Origin: Dyadobacter diqingensis
GTDB taxonomy: Bacteria; Bacteroidota; Bacteroidia; Cytophagales; Spirosomataceae
Reading direction: 5' to 3'
Assembly (NCBI RefSeq): GCF_024220585.1
Contig: NZ_JAMXKF010000002.1
Coordinates: forward strand, 443,392 to 507,391
DNA: 64,000 nt
Shown here: piece by piece, positions 18,268 to 27,449 of the stretch
How positions within the stretch are numbered: position 1 is the first letter of the stretch
How the letters are laid out: each line of letters starts with the position of its first letter
The notes under the pieces: model-generated
Seen by the model: only the letters and a program-made list of their open reading frames with translations
What the model was told of the DNA's origin: nothing
Databases searched by the model: none
Program-made: the position numbers and the translations under genes

Positions 18268-18420
18268 CTGTCGGCTTTTAGCAATCGGCTGTCAGTTTTT
18301 TGGTTAACCAGACTTTCTACCGACGTGCCTTATGTTTTTTACTTGAACCTTAAAATAGATTTTGCCACCACTGTCCGTTCGCTTTGTAAAAGCCGATCAC
18401 TGACAGCCGATAGCCAAAGT
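18268..18420. repeat. REP-like repeats B and C flanking the M20-M20 gap
   Basis: Repeat B (18268-18295, GCTGTCGGC...ATCGGCTGTCAG) and repeat C (18388-18415, AAAAGCCGAT...CTGACAGCCGAT) are inverted copies sharing the 12-mer CTGACAGCCGAT. They sit at the ends of the 160-bp gap between the two M20 genes. C abuts the upstream gene's stop, just as repeat A abuts the downstream gene's stop. No gene is visible between them. Confidence 0.65.
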
Positions 18421-20093
18421 CATTTCCCCGTTCCCGCAGAATTCACTTCCCTTGTCGTCGTTGGGTATTTGATTCCAAGCTGTTCCAGATAAGTCGGATA
18501 TTTTGAAGGATCATAATAATACTTTTTCATTTCCGGCCTGAATTCCTCCATGATCTTTTTGTTCAGCTGAATGGCCGGCTTATCCGTTTTCGAGATCAGC
18601 GGGATATATTTTGTATCCTTCGTTTGTACCTCGTTAAAATAAGTCCAGGCATTTTTCAATATTTCCGGTTTTACAAAAAGATCCAGCAAAGTCATTGCTT
18701 CCGCTTTGGCTCCCGCCGTAACCCCTTTGTGTGCAATCGGCGTTGCCATCGAAATCGCATTGGCCCAATGGTGACCAGGCAACCCCGGAATGTTGGACGG
18801 ATAACCGAGCACAATCGTTGGCAGATTCCAGGAAATGTCCGCAATATCGTCCGATCCTCCCCCACCTGCCGACGGTGTTGCAGCCGGTTTCCTGAGCACT
18901 CCCAACGTTGTCGCTAACCCCTCATTTCCTTTGCCTTCATCCGTTGGGCTCTGCATTTCTTTCTGAGCTGCTTTTGCCAGCGTCTGATCCTCTTCACTCC
19001 ATTTTGGCAAACCTACCATTTTGATATTTTCATACATCGCCTCTGCAATAGGCTGATTAAAATGTCCCGGCCAGGCACTTCCCAACACTTCATACGTCAT
19101 TTTTGTGTCCGTCATTTTTGCTGCCGCCTCGGCAATTTTGATCCCGTCCTTATACATCTGCATAATTTTCGGATAGGAACGTTCACGGAAATAATACCAG
19201 ACAGAAGCCTTGGATGGAACCACATTCGGCTGATCGCCTCCATCTGTTACCACATAATGCGAGCGCTGTGTTGGCTCCATATGTTCGCGGTGGTAATTCC
19301 AGCCAATATTCATCAGCTCCACAGCATCCAACGCACTTCTCCCACGCCATGGCGCTCCGCCCGCATGAGAAGCCTGTCCTTCAAACTTGAACTGGACAGA
19401 AATCATACCCGTCATCCCACCATCTCCATAAGCCGTACCCAGATTACTGCTCACGTGCGTAAAAATACAGGCATCCACATCCTTGAAATAGCCGTCACGC
19501 ACGAAATAGGCTTTCGTAGCGAGTTGTTCCTCCGCTACACCCGGCCATAGCATAATCGTACCCGGAATTTTCTCCCGTTCCATGATTTTTTTCAAAGCCA
19601 GAACCGCCGTAACATTCAGCGGCTGGCCCGAGTTATGCCCTTCACCATGTCCCGGCGCACCTTCCACAATCGGGTCATGATAAGACACGCCCGGTTTCTG
19701 AGAAGCTTTCGGAATGCAGTCAATATCACTACCCACGGCAATAACAGGTTTTCCGGAACCCCAGGTTGCCGTCCAGGCAGTCGGAACTCCGGAAATACCT
19801 TCCTTGATTGTAAATCCGTTCTTCTTTAAAATATCGGTTAAGTAACGTGACGTTTCCACCTCCTGAAAACCAAGTTCTCCAAAGCTGAAAATCATATCCA
19901 CCATTTCCTGGGAAAACTTTTTCTGCCCGTCGATTTCTTTGGCAAGTTCTGTTTTCAAAGCATCAATTTTGGCCGGCGTCATTTTCGTTTGCGCCGTCAC
20001 TAATTGTGTGCTCAATGCAAAAGTCCCGGCAAGGCATATCCCCTTTGCGATTAAACTTTTGTACCGAAAAAATCTGTTTCCATTCTTTTTCAT
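18420..20093 (-). CDS. M20-family amidohydrolase / peptidase, AbgB-like (copy 1)
   Basis: A 557-residue exported hydrolase with a clean signal peptide (LVTAQ, cleavage near residue 35). M20 residues visible are GSDIDCIP (Asp123, Asp125), GHGEGHN (His149, Glu151, His153), the GVAEEQ pair Glu188-Glu189, SHAGGAPW and GLPGHHWANAI. Apart from the leader and the last ~15 residues it is highly similar along its length to the downstream copy at 16544. The normal leader here, against the repeat-containing leader there, suggests this is the less altered copy. It is the first gene after SusD (234-bp gap), which supports a role in processing ligands captured by SusCD. The substrate is inferred to be peptides or acyl-amides. 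Confidence 0.88.
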   Translation of the reverse strand: MKKNGNRFFRYKSLIAKGICLAGTFALSTQLVTAQTKMTPAKIDALKTELAKEIDGQKKFSQEMVDMIFSFGELGFQEVETSRYLTDILKKNGFTIKEGISGVPTAWTATWGSGKPVIAVGSDIDCIPKASQKPGVSYHDPIVEGAPGHGEGHNSGQPLNVTAVLALKKIMEREKIPGTIMLWPGVAEEQLATKAYFVRDGYFKDVDACIFTHVSSNLGTAYGDGGMTGMISVQFKFEGQASHAGGAPWRGRSALDAVELMNIGWNYHREHMEPTQRSHYVVTDGGDQPNVVPSKASVWYYFRERSYPKIMQMYKDGIKIAEAAAKMTDTKMTYEVLGSAWPGHFNQPIAEAMYENIKMVGLPKWSEEDQTLAKAAQKEMQSPTDEGKGNEGLATTLGVLRKPAATPSAGGGGSDDIADISWNLPTIVLGYPSNIPGLPGHHWANAISMATPIAHKGVTAGAKAEAMTLLDLFVKPEILKNAWTYFNEVQTKDTKYIPLISKTDKPAIQLNKKIMEEFRPEMKKYYYDPSKYPTYLEQLGIKYPTTTREVNSAGTGK

Positions 20094-20327
20094 TTCATAA
20101 CAGATTAAAGGTTAATTATTAATTGTTAGTTGTTAATTGTCAATTCTCAGGTGCTCAGGTTTTACATCAATTCAAACCAAAGACGTTTATTAGATCCACA
20201 CAGATCTCTCGAATAATTTAAAAGAACAGAGCACACAGTTTGCAGCCTGAAAACACCAAACTGCAAACTATATACGCAACACATTGTTAATTGTTAATCG
20301 CACCGGCGACCCGGAATTAACCATTAA
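20094..20327. other. Intergenic region with TTAATTG repeats and a weak hairpin
   Basis: The 234 bp between SusD and the first M20 gene hold no gene. AT-rich direct and inverted repeats of TTAATTG occur at both ends (20114-20145 and 20284-20333). A hairpin at 20293-20321 (GTTAAT...ATTAAC with CCGG inside) could partly terminate the SusCD transcript, so the downstream peptidase genes may be expressed at a lower level. Confidence 0.4.
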
Positions 20328-21794
20328 TTAAATCAGCTTATTTGTTGAAAGTTCTGCATTCGGTATAGGGAAAATATATTCCGGCTGTGTAGGTGCAACG
20401 GCTGGCGAAGATAACCCTCCGCTTCCCTTCGCAGGAATCGTCAGCAGGTTCCGAAGCAGGTCATTCGACCGTAATCCCTCTCCCAGAAATTCGATCCGCC
20501 TTTCAATCCAAATTGTCTTAACAAGCGCATCTGCTGTTGCAATATCCGCATCCGGAAAAACATAAGCAGCATCCGAGCGGTTACGAACGGCTTTCAGCAA
20601 AGCCACTGCCTTTGTTAAATCACCCGTTTTTGCTGCCGCTTCGGCGTAGTTAAGCAGTACTTCGGCATAACGTATCAACGGCACATAGTCGAGTGCAGGA
20701 TTGGTCTGGTTGTACTTTTTCAAATAAGTCACCCCACCGGCCACACGGGTAAAATTCGTTTTCCGCGCATCCGTGGCAGACCAGGTTTTATCACCAAGAA
20801 TCCCCGACGCATTCAGGTTATATTCCAGGTTGAGATTGTACGTATAAGCCAGTGAATTTTGTCCTGCAACGATATTCAAGACCGTCATGGGCATCGAGAA
20901 AATAGATTCTGTGGTCGTATAATCCGTCATAAACGGCGTAGCTACATTGGCCTGCAACGTATTCTTCACACCTGTTGGAGCTGAAAAAGGGGCAGCATCG
21001 GAAACCAGTTTTTTAGCCTCGGTAATCACTTTTTCGTAATCACCCATGGTTAGATAAACTCTCGTTTTAAATGCCCTTGCCGTGTTTTTATGTGCACGCG
21101 TAGTATTCAACAGCGCAGTGCTGTAAGTCAGCGGCAGCCCGGCTTCGGCTTCTTCCAGATCTTTCAGTATCTGCGTGTAAACCTCCGCAACGGTACTACG
21201 GGCAAGATCGTTATTGGCTGGCGTAGTCTCACCTTTCAGCCTCAGCGGAACCCCTTTGGAAGCACCTTTGTCCTTCGCATAAGGCTGCCCGTACCGGGTA
21301 ATAAGTCCAAAATAACAAAACGCCCTGACAAACTTCGCCTCTGCCAGGTATTGTGCCGCGAGTGCTGCATCCACGGCTGTCGGATGCGCTGCCAGTCCGT
21401 CGATAATCAGGTTGGCCGAGTTGATCGCCGTGTAGGAAGATCCCCACGCAGAAGATGCGTCATTGGATCCGGACGTTACGGTGTGGCTCCATGCATCATA
21501 ACCAGTAAAAACATTTTGCGTGCGGTTGATAAATTCTTCTCCGCGGATATCCGCCAGCATCAGATATCTCCCGCCGTACAGATCACCGATTTTCATAGCC
21601 GTGTAAATGCCGTTCACCTGCCCCAAGACCCTTTCAGGTGTATCAAAAAGAAAGGCATCCTGCAACTGGATATTGGGAACCGGATTTAGCAGCTTGTTTT
21701 CATCACAGGAGCTTAGTGCCAGCCCGAGTGGCAACGCCAGATAGGCCGCCTTACGCACCCAATGTTTTGCTGATTTTATATTGATTTCTTTCAT
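20328..21794 (-). CDS. RagB/SusD family nutrient-binding outer-membrane lipoprotein
   Basis: A 488-residue lipoprotein with lipobox LALSSC (Cys30). The SusD N-terminal TPR region contains YTAMKIGDLYGGRYLMLAD and AKFVRAFCYFGL. The C-terminal RagB/SusD signature includes YVPLIRYAEVLLNYAEAAAKTG and IWIERRIEFLGEG. It begins 24 bp after the SusC stop. SusD proteins form the lid of the SusC barrel and bind ligand at the cell surface. Next to peptidases instead of glycosidases, it more probably binds peptides or amides, as RagB does. That specificity is inference from context. Confidence 0.94.
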   Translation of the reverse strand: MKEINIKSAKHWVRKAAYLALPLGLALSSCDENKLLNPVPNIQLQDAFLFDTPERVLGQVNGIYTAMKIGDLYGGRYLMLADIRGEEFINRTQNVFTGYDAWSHTVTSGSNDASSAWGSSYTAINSANLIIDGLAAHPTAVDAALAAQYLAEAKFVRAFCYFGLITRYGQPYAKDKGASKGVPLRLKGETTPANNDLARSTVAEVYTQILKDLEEAEAGLPLTYSTALLNTTRAHKNTARAFKTRVYLTMGDYEKVITEAKKLVSDAAPFSAPTGVKNTLQANVATPFMTDYTTTESIFSMPMTVLNIVAGQNSLAYTYNLNLEYNLNASGILGDKTWSATDARKTNFTRVAGGVTYLKKYNQTNPALDYVPLIRYAEVLLNYAEAAAKTGDLTKAVALLKAVRNRSDAAYVFPDADIATADALVKTIWIERRIEFLGEGLRSNDLLRNLLTIPAKGSGGLSSPAVAPTQPEYIFPIPNAELSTNKLI

Positions 21795-21818
21795 CTTTCA
21801 ATTGATTTAAAAATGATC

Positions 21819-24800
21819 TTAGAATCCAAGGTTTACACCAAACGTGAAAGTACGGCCTTGTGGAATCGAGTTTTTCTCAACACCCGGCGTCGTATTTGAA
21901 TTGCCATTCACCGAAATCTCCGGATCCGTCCCCGTGTATTTGGTCAGGATAAATGCGTTGAAAACCTGTACATAAAGTCTCAAAGAAGCCAGACCCACCT
22001 TGGCCAAACCGCCCGTCGGAACGCGGTAACCCAGCGATGCCGACTGCAATCTCAGGAAATCGCCTTTTTCAGCATTTTCCGAAATCGGCCAGGATGATCC
22101 GTTTGAAAGCAAATCACCGTAAACCACTTTGGGCACATCCGTTTTTTGTCCCGGTGTTGTCCATCTTGACAGTACATCCGTTGAGTTATTCCAGAAACGC
22201 TGGTCACGCCAGGTCGCCTTCGTCCCGTTCATCACCATATTACCACCCGAATAGGTGAAATTCACGCCGAGATCAAACTGCCCGTATTTGATGTTGTTGA
22301 TAAAACCTCCATAATAAGTTGGCAGGGCATTTCCCAGAAGATAATAATCATTCACGCCGATGGCCGCAGCAGGTTTTCCGTCAAGGTAGGTCCAGCGGCT
22401 GCCGCCCGTAGGTACCACGTGACTGTACTGAACCTTTTCTCCCGCCTTATTAATGAAAATACGCTGTCCGTTTTCAGGATTCACACCGTCCGTTTTGGCG
22501 CCGTAAAGACTACCCACCGAATAACCGATCCGGGTAATGTTGGTAGCCTCTGCCGCTGTGGACGTAGTGCCGACAAGTTCTGTTCCCTGACCGTAAAGCT
22601 CGGTAACCTTGTTTTTGTTCTTGGTAAAGTTAATGCTCGTATTCCAGCTGAATTTGCCCTTTCTGATCACGCTCGCGTTGATCCCAAGTTCAATCCCATG
22701 GTTATACATACTTCCGATGTTCATGAAAATTGCATTGCCGGGTATCCCTTTTGACGGCGACTGTGGTACATTCAGGATCAGCCCATTCACGCTGTTGGCA
22801 TAATAGGTTGCTTCCAGTTGAATGCGGTCGTTCAGGAAACTGATATCCGCCCCTACGTTGGTCTGGTTGCTGGTTTCCCACCCCAAGTCCGGGTTTCCAC
22901 CCTGGCTGAAATTCCAGGTTGGCGCTGTTCCATAAAGCGAGGATTCATAAAGTGCAAGCGAGCCATACTGACTGACACCCGAGTTACCCACCCGGCCCCA
23001 GCTTGCTCTAATTTTCACACTGCTCATGATATCAGACAGTTTTGAGTCTTTGTAAAACTCTTCCTCAGACAAGGTCCATCCCCCTGAAACCCCGCCAAAA
23101 TTTCCATATTTTTTCCCCGCTCCCAACGCCGAGTTTCCATCGCGGCGATAGTTTAAAGTAAAGAAATAACGCTTATCATAATCATAGGTAAAACGTGAGA
23201 AAACTGATACAAGCGCGCTTTCTGTCAGGACATTGGTGATCGGAACGATCTGCCCGTAACTTCCCTGAAACTCGTCAAAGAAAGGGTCAGATAACTGCGT
23301 GCGCCTTGCACCCCAGCTCGACGTATTAAACTTCTGAACATCATAACCGGCCAGCAAAGAGATATTATGTTTTGTGGCAATGGACGTGTTGTAACTTAAT
23401 GTATTGGTCCAGTTCCAGTTGCTGATCGTGCGACTCATGTTCTGCGCGCTTCCGTTCGTAGAAAAGCCTGGGCCATGCACAGGACTCTCAAAAGTTACGT
23501 TTTCAACTTTCAGACGATCCATCGCGTAGTTCATCTTGTAGGTCAGCCCCTTGATGATTTTAACAGTTCCGCCAAAATTGGCAATGATACGATCATTTTC
23601 AGAGGTATATTTGTTCAGATCCAAAAGCGGGACCGGGTTGTAAAAATTACTCACGACCTTATTCGCACCCATGCCCAGTGTGTTGGAGGACGCCAGATTG
23701 TAGGACCCATCCGCGTTGTAAGGCGAAACGTTTGGTGCTGACAACCAGGCCAGACGTGCAGATCCCACCAGACCAAAAGCATTTCCGCTCAGAGAACCCG
23801 TGTTCGGCGAAGAATTCAGACTGTTGTTGTAATTGATATTGCTGGAAAACGAAAGCCAGTTATTGAATTTATGATCCACATTAAAACGGGCTGCCTTACG
23901 CGTAAATTCATTGGTTTTCAATATCCCTTTCTGGTTGCTGTAATTGGTCGAAAAGTAATATTTCGTCGACTCTGAACCGCCTGAAATACTCAAACTATGG
24001 TTTTGAGAAACACCGGTTTGATACACCTGATCATACCATTTTGTATCGATCATCGAACCGTCTGCATTGTAGGACGGAAAAAACAATTGGGAAGCAACAG
24101 CGTCATTGGTTGCATTACCGCCCAGGATTTTTGCATTTAAAACCGCCTCGTTTTTAATATCCATAAACTGCTGTGCATCCAGCATTGTTGGCAAACGTGT
24201 TGCTTTGGTGATACCTGCCCAGCCTTCGTAATTTACCTTGGGCTTGCCTACCTTACCACTTTTGGTTGTAATCAGCAAAACCCCCGCTGCCGCTCTTGAA
24301 CCATAAATAGAAGTAGAAGCCGCATCTTTCAAAACGTCAATCGATTCGATATCAGACGGATTAATATCTCCCAGCGGATTATTGGCAACCGTAGTATTGC
24401 CGGAAATATCACCGGTATTAATTGGAATACCGTCCACAACGATCAACGGAAAAGAACTCAGTGAAATGGAATTTACACCGCGGATCCGGATTACCGGCGG
24501 ATTGTTCAATACACCGTTTGGCTGTCCGATGCTCACACCGGTTGCGCGGCCCGCCATCCCCTGGTCAAAACTCTGAACCGGCATATCTTTCAGTTTATCA
24601 CCCAATACACGCGCCGCAGAACCCGTAAATTCTTCTTTTGACTGTGTGCCATAACCTACCACCATTAATTCGCTCAATTGTTTGGTACTGCTGGCAAGCT
24701 TCACATTGACAGCCGATTGGCTGGTCACCGCAATTTCCTGACCAACATAACCCACATAGGAAAATACCAGAACGGGCGTCCCGCCGTCTGCTACTTTGAT

Positions 24801-25349
24801 GCTGTATTTTCCATTCATATCGGTGATGGTGCCTGTGGACGTGCCTTTAATGAGCACGGCTACGCCCGGGAGTGCATCTCCATTTTCACCGTCAGTTACT
24901 ACCCCGGCAATTTCTCTTTCCATTTGTCTGACCAGAGAAGCCAGCAAAATCTCCGTTTTCTTAACCTCACCTGTGGTTTTCAGCTCTTTTTCGATGATAA
25001 CCACCGTCCGTTTTTGCTCCCGATAATCCAGTTTTGTACTGCTCAGTAATTCATGCAGCACTTCATTAACCGGTTTTTTGCTGACGGCAATGTTAACCTT
25101 GTAGGGTGCCACCAGTTCCTCGTTGTAGATAAAACGGAAGCCCGTCTTTTTGTTAATGAGCGTGAGCGCCTCTTTCAGACTTTTATCTTTGAGTGTCAGG
25201 TCTATCGTAACCTCCTGAAGACTTTGCCCGGGGAAATGACGTTCCGCATAAGTCGGCTGTATTCCCGAAAAAAAGACAAAAAGAAACAGGCATACGCTTT
25301 TAGTCGTCCATTTGGCAATGGACCGTAAACTTCTGGTACAATTTTTCAT
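21819..25349 (-). CDS. SusC/RagA family TonB-linked outer-membrane transporter with STN domain
   Basis: An 1176-residue protein. It has a signal peptide (to about residue 35), then a secretin/TonB short N-terminal (STN) domain at about 48-115 (LKEALTLINKKTGFRFIYNEE), a carboxypeptidase-regulatory-like domain (about 145-228), the motif LMVVGYGTQ, a plug (about 240-345) and a barrel ending in a beta-strand with terminal Phe. The STN domain signals transport status to a FecR anti-sigma factor, which lies 154 bp upstream together with its sigma factor. The locus is therefore probably autoinduced by its ligand. Confidence 0.95.
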   Translation of the reverse strand: MKNCTRSLRSIAKWTTKSVCLFLFVFFSGIQPTYAERHFPGQSLQEVTIDLTLKDKSLKEALTLINKKTGFRFIYNEELVAPYKVNIAVSKKPVNEVLHELLSSTKLDYREQKRTVVIIEKELKTTGEVKKTEILLASLVRQMEREIAGVVTDGENGDALPGVAVLIKGTSTGTITDMNGKYSIKVADGGTPVLVFSYVGYVGQEIAVTSQSAVNVKLASSTKQLSELMVVGYGTQSKEEFTGSAARVLGDKLKDMPVQSFDQGMAGRATGVSIGQPNGVLNNPPVIRIRGVNSISLSSFPLIVVDGIPINTGDISGNTTVANNPLGDINPSDIESIDVLKDAASTSIYGSRAAAGVLLITTKSGKVGKPKVNYEGWAGITKATRLPTMLDAQQFMDIKNEAVLNAKILGGNATNDAVASQLFFPSYNADGSMIDTKWYDQVYQTGVSQNHSLSISGGSESTKYYFSTNYSNQKGILKTNEFTRKAARFNVDHKFNNWLSFSSNINYNNSLNSSPNTGSLSGNAFGLVGSARLAWLSAPNVSPYNADGSYNLASSNTLGMGANKVVSNFYNPVPLLDLNKYTSENDRIIANFGGTVKIIKGLTYKMNYAMDRLKVENVTFESPVHGPGFSTNGSAQNMSRTISNWNWTNTLSYNTSIATKHNISLLAGYDVQKFNTSSWGARRTQLSDPFFDEFQGSYGQIVPITNVLTESALVSVFSRFTYDYDKRYFFTLNYRRDGNSALGAGKKYGNFGGVSGGWTLSEEEFYKDSKLSDIMSSVKIRASWGRVGNSGVSQYGSLALYESSLYGTAPTWNFSQGGNPDLGWETSNQTNVGADISFLNDRIQLEATYYANSVNGLILNVPQSPSKGIPGNAIFMNIGSMYNHGIELGINASVIRKGKFSWNTSINFTKNKNKVTELYGQGTELVGTTSTAAEATNITRIGYSVGSLYGAKTDGVNPENGQRIFINKAGEKVQYSHVVPTGGSRWTYLDGKPAAAIGVNDYYLLGNALPTYYGGFINNIKYGQFDLGVNFTYSGGNMVMNGTKATWRDQRFWNNSTDVLSRWTTPGQKTDVPKVVYGDLLSNGSSWPISENAEKGDFLRLQSASLGYRVPTGGLAKVGLASLRLYVQVFNAFILTKYTGTDPEISVNGNSNTTPGVEKNSIPQGRTFTFGVNLGF

Positions 25350-25503
25350 ACCTTTGGATTAGTTTGGGGTTAAGCAATAAACATTAATTCCAACACGGGA
25401 TAGCAGAATCAGTGGGTGATTGGCGTTACGTCCTGATTTCTCTATCATACATTCCGGCGGGCCTTGGCTTGCCGGAATTTCACTTTAACAACTGGCAACA
25501 TTT

Positions 25504-26484
25504 TTACATAGGCATTGGGTTAGTATTCGTTTTTTTCTTTCTGAGTAGTGTGATTTGTTTATTTTCAAGGTGGTAATCCAGATTATTGGCAAGACTTAAC
25601 AGATCAAGAATGTGAGAGAGGGAGTCTGTGGCAATGAATTCTGCTGACATATGATAACTTTTCATGGATTCGTCGGCGAAGGAAATTTTTACACCAAATT
25701 TATTTTCAAGAATGGCAGTAACGTTGGCAAAACTCTCGTTGTCGAAAAGTAATTTACCCTCTTTCCAGGCCACGGCGTTTGCACTGTTCACAGCCACCTT
25801 TTTTATCTGTTTTGTTTTCGTATCAAAATGAACCTGTTCGTTCGGCAATAATATCTTACGCTGTGACTCCCGGCTTTCTTCCTCAACCTGTACCTTACCC
25901 CTCGTCACCGTTACCTGCACGCTTTGCAAAAAATGATAGGACCTGATATTGAATGCAGTTCCCAGAACCTTCGTCGTCGTGCCGGAAGCTTCCACTCTGA
26001 ATGGTTTGGCAGTATCTCTTTTCACGTCAAAATATGCTTCTCCATCCACCAGCACTACTTTTCTTACATCGCCGGCAAACTTTTCAGGATATTCAAACCT
26101 GCTTGATTCGTTGAGCCATACCGTTGAGCCGTCAGGTAGTTTGATTTCTTTTTTCTGTCCCTTTTCCGTTGCCACGGTAATAATTCCGATTTTCAGGAAA
26201 CTGATCATCGCCGGCTTTGCCAAAAACGTTACCATACCCAACAAGATGATAACCGATGCGGCGATACTTAATCCTCTGGACGGTCTTGCAAGCAAACGTT
26301 TCCCCGAAAACGGTTTTAAATTGTCCCTCAATTGTGCTTCACTTTCTTTATCAAGATATTTACACAGCACATGATCGAGTTTTCCCTGGGCCAGCAAATG
26401 GAAAAATGCTTCGAGTTCTTTTTCACTCAACTCATTGGCAACATACCGTTTGACGAGAATATCCAGAAATTGCTTCTCTTCCAT
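25504..26484 (-). CDS. FecR-family anti-sigma factor
   Basis: A 326-residue single-pass membrane protein. The cytoplasmic N-terminus (about 1-80) contains VANELSEKELEAFFHLL, followed by a membrane helix near residues 85-103. The periplasmic FecR domain (about 115-205) contains KEIKLPDGSTVWLNESS and a DGEAYFDV motif. The DUF4974 domain (about 248-318) begins at KLLFDNESFANV. By analogy with FecR it holds the sigma factor encoded 145 bp upstream and releases it when the STN domain of the SusC protein signals ligand uptake. Confidence 0.93.
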   Translation of the reverse strand: MEEKQFLDILVKRYVANELSEKELEAFFHLLAQGKLDHVLCKYLDKESEAQLRDNLKPFSGKRLLARPSRGLSIAASVIILLGMVTFLAKPAMISFLKIGIITVATEKGQKKEIKLPDGSTVWLNESSRFEYPEKFAGDVRKVVLVDGEAYFDVKRDTAKPFRVEASGTTTKVLGTAFNIRSYHFLQSVQVTVTRGKVQVEEESRESQRKILLPNEQVHFDTKTKQIKKVAVNSANAVAWKEGKLLFDNESFANVTAILENKFGVKISFADESMKSYHMSAEFIATDSLSHILDLLSLANNLDYHLENKQITLLRKKKTNTNPMPM

Positions 26485-26629
26485 TTTTCAGGGATTTATA
26501 GTGAAGACGATTAACGTTGAAAACAGGGTACCCCGATCTGAAAAAAAATTTCTTAATTTTTCCAGACACAAAAATATTACCTGGCAACCAGCCGGTTTAG
26601 TATCAAAAAGAATATTGTAACAGGAAAAA

Positions 26630-27223
26630 TCAGGCGCCTAGAAGGACAAAAAACGCAAAAAAAGAATTGAAGGAGAGGCCGAAGCTTTTTTGTGCAGAAC
26701 ACTTCAAAAGTTTCATCGTTTTGACCATGTGCTTTTTGATCGCATTTCTGGAAATACCCAATACTTCTGCCGCTTCGTCGTAAGTCTGGTCCATTTCGCG
26801 GCATAACTTAAAAACCTCCTGATTGCGGGGAGACATTTGATCCAGTACTTTTTGAAGATGCTGATAATATTCCTCTGACTGGATGGAATCTTCCACCTGG
26901 CTGTTCAGCGCACGGGATGCATGAAGAATTTCCTCTCTTGCAGAACGTTCTACGGACGCCCGACGTAAAAAATCAAAAATATGGTTCTTTGAAACCGTAT
27001 AAAGATAAGCCCGGAACGAGCGTACGTCCGACAGGTTTGTTCTTTTTTCCCAGACCTTCAAAAAAATTTCCTGGCAAAGATCTTCGGCACAATCCGACGA
27101 TTTTACAAACTTGAAAACATATTTGTAAATGTCGGAATGGTATTGATTGTAAATCTCATCAAAAGCTTTTCTGTCGCCAAGAGATATACCATTCAATAAA
27201 AAAGTTTCATCGATTGCGGCCAT
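26630..27223 (-). CDS. RNA polymerase sigma-70 factor, Bacteroidota ECF family
   Basis: A 197-residue ECF sigma factor. Region 2 contains SDCAEDLCQEIFLKVWEKR and VRSFRAYLYTVSKNHIFDFLRR. Region 4 contains LDQMSPRNQEVFKLCREM and the helix-turn-helix YDEAAEVLGISRNAIKKHMVK. It is the first gene of the sigma-FecR-SusC-SusD block and is expected to be activated by ligand uptake. The last ~20 residues are unusually hydrophobic (GLSFNSFFAFFVLLGA), which is common in this Bacteroidota sigma family. Confidence 0.93.
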   Translation of the reverse strand: MAAIDETFLLNGISLGDRKAFDEIYNQYHSDIYKYVFKFVKSSDCAEDLCQEIFLKVWEKRTNLSDVRSFRAYLYTVSKNHIFDFLRRASVERSAREEILHASRALNSQVEDSIQSEEYYQHLQKVLDQMSPRNQEVFKLCREMDQTYDEAAEVLGISRNAIKKHMVKTMKLLKCSAQKSFGLSFNSFFAFFVLLGA

Positions 27224-27449
27224 CTTTGATCAGGTCATTAAAATTTCAGACTTTCATATCGTTGTCCTAAGTTAATTACATAATTATAATTATTTCAATA
27301 TTTCAGAAATTCATTTCAATAAATTTCGACTTTTCATTTTAAACATTAGTATAGTTATGAATTTTATTATTTATGTCAAATAATATTCTGAATTTGATTT
27401 TGAAATCTATTTTCAGGATGTTTGGTAAAAATTAAACCATGAAAAATAA

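Noticed and set aside
21090..21689. Plus-strand frame of 199 codons inside the SusD gene
   Set aside because: It overlaps SusD completely on the other strand and has no protein-like features.
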